In this document: positions 30,972-33,205 of the stretch, piece by piece | How the letters are laid out: each line of letters starts with the position of its first letter | Numbering within the stretch: the first letter of the stretch is position 1 | Source: an uncultured Pedobacter sp. | GTDB taxonomy: Bacteria > Bacteroidota > Bacteroidia > Sphingobacteriales > Sphingobacteriaceae | DNA: 33,205 nucleotides | NCBI RefSeq assembly: GCF_946479715.1 | Contig: NZ_CAMLHF010000035.1 | Span: forward strand, 1 to 33,205 | Direction of reading: 5' to 3' | The notes under the pieces: generated by a model | Database searches by the model: none | What the model saw: only the letters and a program-made list of their open reading frames with translations | What the model was told of the DNA's origin: nothing | Position numbers and translations under genes: made by a program

Positions 30972-33205
30972 TTATACCAAAGCAGTCTTTTTCTTAGCTC
31001 TGAAATGCAAAAATACAGCAATACCTGAAATGATTACCAGAATTAAAGAAGAAATCATAGATATCTTATCTCCAACAAGGTAAGATGTCGGTTCAAACTT
31101 AAACTCTAAATTGTGACTGCCGGCAGGTAGTTTGGCTGCTCTAAGTATGTAATTGGCTCTAAAATAAGGGATTCTATTGCCATCTAAATAAGCATTCCAG
31201 CCTTTGTCGTACCAAACTTCAGCAAATACAGCTATAGCATCCTGTGCACTTTTATATTTATAAACCAGGTGATCCGGATGATATTCGGTCAGTTGAATCT
31301 TTGCAGTAGTATCAGTTAAAGGTTTTGCATCACCAATTTGAGATTTAAAGGTCTCATCAACTATTGCTGTTGTTTTCGGGTCAAAGCTGGTAATGGCTTT
31401 CATCTCTTGATCTGCATTTTTAACATAGCTCACATTGCTGATGAACCATGCATTTCCCAAAGCTGTTTTTCTTTCTATGGCCTGAGGCGTCGGACTCGCT
31501 TTATCGGCCATAATCACGTATTTGGTATTTAGCATATCCAATACAGGCTCATTTATCTTTTCACTAAATTGTGCTGTAATCAGCTCGTCGTAACGCTGCA
31601 GCCTTGCAGAGTGTCTTCCTCCTACCGATTTGTGGAAATACGAAGCCGAAGCATCAAAGAAAGGATTACCTTTTGTAAAATCTATAACCCTAAAATCAAG
31701 TGATTTATCGTTTAAAATCTGAAGGTCAGCTGCAGTAGCCTGGTAATTTTGGTCGAGCACAGATTTATCATAGAAATTACTGTTGTTCAGGTATCTTCTG
31801 TCTACACCCCACATATCAATCAGTATCAGCACACCTAAAACAATAAATGCGGTGTTTGCTTTAACTTTCCCTTTCAATATAGCCCATAACACACCAAAGC
31901 CTAGTAAAATGAAAATCAAAGATCTGAAGGCATCCGTACGGGCAAGCGATATTCTGTCTTCTATCAAAGCACTCCCTATGGAGTTGGCAAACCCAAGATC
32001 AGCTTTAAAAGCCTCCGCAAGATGATTTACCATTTCCTGATGCGATGAATCTCTAAAATCAAAAAACAAGGTCGGCGCGAGCATAAATAACACTAAGCCA
32101 CCGCCTGTTATATATAGAGAATAAAGTAATTTTTCGGGTAAATCTTTTGCCTTATCTTTCTCATCTACAAACTGCTTAAGTGCCACAAATGCCAGCAATG
32201 GTATAATTAATGCCGGTATAACCAATATAGATTCTACTGCCCGCATCTTATTATACATCGGGAAGTAATCAAAAAACAGATCAGAGATTAATGGAAAATG
32301 TTTGCCAAACGATAAAAACACAAATAGAAATGTAGAAGTTAAAATCCACCATTTCATTTTACCCTTAACTATAAATAGCCCCAGAACATATAAAAAGATC
32401 ACAATACACCCAAAATACCATGGACCATGAGTGCTCGATTTTTCTCCCCAATAAGTTCTTAATAAGCCCTGCTCAAGCTGAGGGATGAGCTCTTTAACCT
32501 GATCTTCAGGAACGCCCTTTGCTACCAATGCTTTAGCTACATTAGAATGCTCATCTAATTGTTTGATCTGCGTAGCACCCCCATACATATTTGGCACAAG
32601 GAATGTAGAGATTTCACCAACACCCTGGCTCCAGAGATAGGCATAATCACGTCCAAGTCCGGTATCTGATTTTGAGGTTGTTCTGGTTAAATTTGCTTTA
32701 CCACGGATAGATTCGTTCCCGTACTCGTAGGTAGTCCATAATTGCCCTGCATTTACACCAACGGCTAAAATAACTCCTGCAAAAAGATATCCTACAGCCG
32801 TAAAAAAAGCCTTTAACTGCTTAGATGCTATTGCATAATACAGTTCAAAACCTGCCAATATGAGCAAGCACATGAACAGATAATAAGTCATTTGTATGTG
32901 GTTGCATCTGATTTCAATGGCAAGAAAAAGAGCAGTTAACAAACCACCTAATAAATATCGGCCTCTAAAAGTGAGTAAAATAGAAGCTAGTACAGGTGCA
33001 AAGAACGAAATTGCCATGGCCTGATTGCTGTGGCCGGCTTCAATATAAATGAAATTATAAGACGTAAAAGCAAAGGCTATGGCTCCTGCAGCAGCAAGCC
33101 AGGGCTTCATTTTTAATGTGCTTAATAAAAAATAAGCCCCCAGCAAATAGCAAAGCACAATATCTATCGGATTCGGAAATACAGTTTTTAAGGTATTGAT
33201 CACAT
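30972..33205 (-). CDS. YfhO-family large membrane protein, N terminus beyond the window
   Basis: About 744 codons of a multi-pass membrane protein are visible; the frame is open to the right edge, and the family's N-terminal part (first helix and the following periplasmic loop) should lie outside. Visible are many hydrophobic helices between residues 10 and 460 of the fragment, a NLTRTTSKSDTGLGRDYAYLWSQG loop, and a large extracytoplasmic domain (about 480-700). The fragment ends in a final helix (ISSLILVIISGIAVFLHF) and a basic tail. This is the YfhO architecture, a glycosyltransferase-C-like fold whose Gram-positive members take part in lipoteichoic acid glycosylation; its role in Bacteroidota is not settled. 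There is no visible link to the sugar locus. Confidence 0.88.
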   Translation of the reverse strand, partial: VINTLKTVFPNPIDIVLCYLLGAYFLLSTLKMKPWLAAAGAIAFAFTSYNFIYIEAGHSNQAMAISFFAPVLASILLTFRGRYLLGGLLTALFLAIEIRCNHIQMTYYLFMCLLILAGFELYYAIASKQLKAFFTAVGYLFAGVILAVGVNAGQLWTTYEYGNESIRGKANLTRTTSKSDTGLGRDYAYLWSQGVGEISTFLVPNMYGGATQIKQLDEHSNVAKALVAKGVPEDQVKELIPQLEQGLLRTYWGEKSSTHGPWYFGCIVIFLYVLGLFIVKGKMKWWILTSTFLFVFLSFGKHFPLISDLFFDYFPMYNKMRAVESILVIPALIIPLLAFVALKQFVDEKDKAKDLPEKLLYSLYITGGGLVLFMLAPTLFFDFRDSSHQEMVNHLAEAFKADLGFANSIGSALIEDRISLARTDAFRSLIFILLGFGVLWAILKGKVKANTAFIVLGVLILIDMWGVDRRYLNNSNFYDKSVLDQNYQATAADLQILNDKSLDFRVIDFTKGNPFFDASASYFHKSVGGRHSARLQRYDELITAQFSEKINEPVLDMLNTKYVIMADKASPTPQAIERKTALGNAWFISNVSYVKNADQEMKAITSFDPKTTAIVDETFKSQIGDAKPLTDTTAKIQLTEYHPDHLVYKYKSAQDAIAVFAEVWYDKGWNAYLDGNRIPYFRANYILRAAKLPAGSHNLEFKFEPTSYLVGDKISMISSLILVIISGIAVFLHFRAKKKTALV

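Overview
The window looks like chromosomal DNA from a Bacteroidota soil or plant-associated bacterium, most likely a Pedobacter-type member of the Sphingobacteriaceae. The grounds are an A+T-rich composition, a SusC/SusD pair with small surface lipoproteins, Bacteroidota families such as DUF3078 and YfhO, a TAnnTTTG-type promoter box, and few recognisable Shine-Dalgarno sequences. This taxonomic placement comes from gene content only.

Region 1 (1-23873) is one glycan-utilisation locus. A 13-gene minus-strand operon runs from 16708 past the left edge: GH172 (DUF2961), a DUF6786 lipoprotein, L-fucose/D-arabinose isomerase, FucP-type permease, AraB-type ribulokinase, a Tat-exported GH116 glycosidase, a CobW-type metallochaperone GTPase, an aquaporin, a short SlyD-like FKBP, a GH123-like/DUF4091 protein, an UxaA-family dehydratase, a 2-keto-3-deoxy-D-arabinonate dehydratase of the FAH fold, and the start of an aldehyde dehydrogenase. 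A LacI repressor (16972-18006) lies upstream, and SusC, SusD and a small lipoprotein run on the plus strand (18510-23873). The two promoters are mirror-image copies, each carrying two 16-bp palindromes about 90 bp apart; a weaker palindrome lies just upstream of lacI.

The best reading is a D-arabinose/D-arabinan utilisation locus. GH172 and GH116 both have members known to release D-arabinofuranose from mycobacterial-type arabinans. FucI and FucP also accept D-arabinose, and AraB-type kinases accept D-ribulose. The terminal genes resemble the oxidative pentose route (2-keto-3-deoxy-arabinonate to alpha-ketoglutarate semialdehyde to alpha-ketoglutarate). No fuculose-phosphate aldolase is present, which argues against plain L-fucose use. 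A metal-handling set (CobW and a Cys-tailed FKBP) sits next to a Tat-exported GH116 whose presumed active site carries a cluster of cysteines. These assignments are inferences from families and context. No endo-D-arabinanase or D-arabinose dehydrogenase is seen inside the window.

Region 2 (24100-25109) holds one DUF3078 outer-membrane protein gene followed by a perfect 28-bp inverted repeat. Region 3 (25110-29971) is a tripartite drug-efflux operon (EmrB-like MFS, EmrA-like adaptor, TolC-like channel) divergent from an AraC regulator. Region 4 (29972-33205) contains a hairpin, a small unrecognised gene, a DUF4268 gene and the 3' part of a large YfhO membrane-protein gene. I saw no tRNA, rRNA, CRISPR array, insertion sequence or phage gene.
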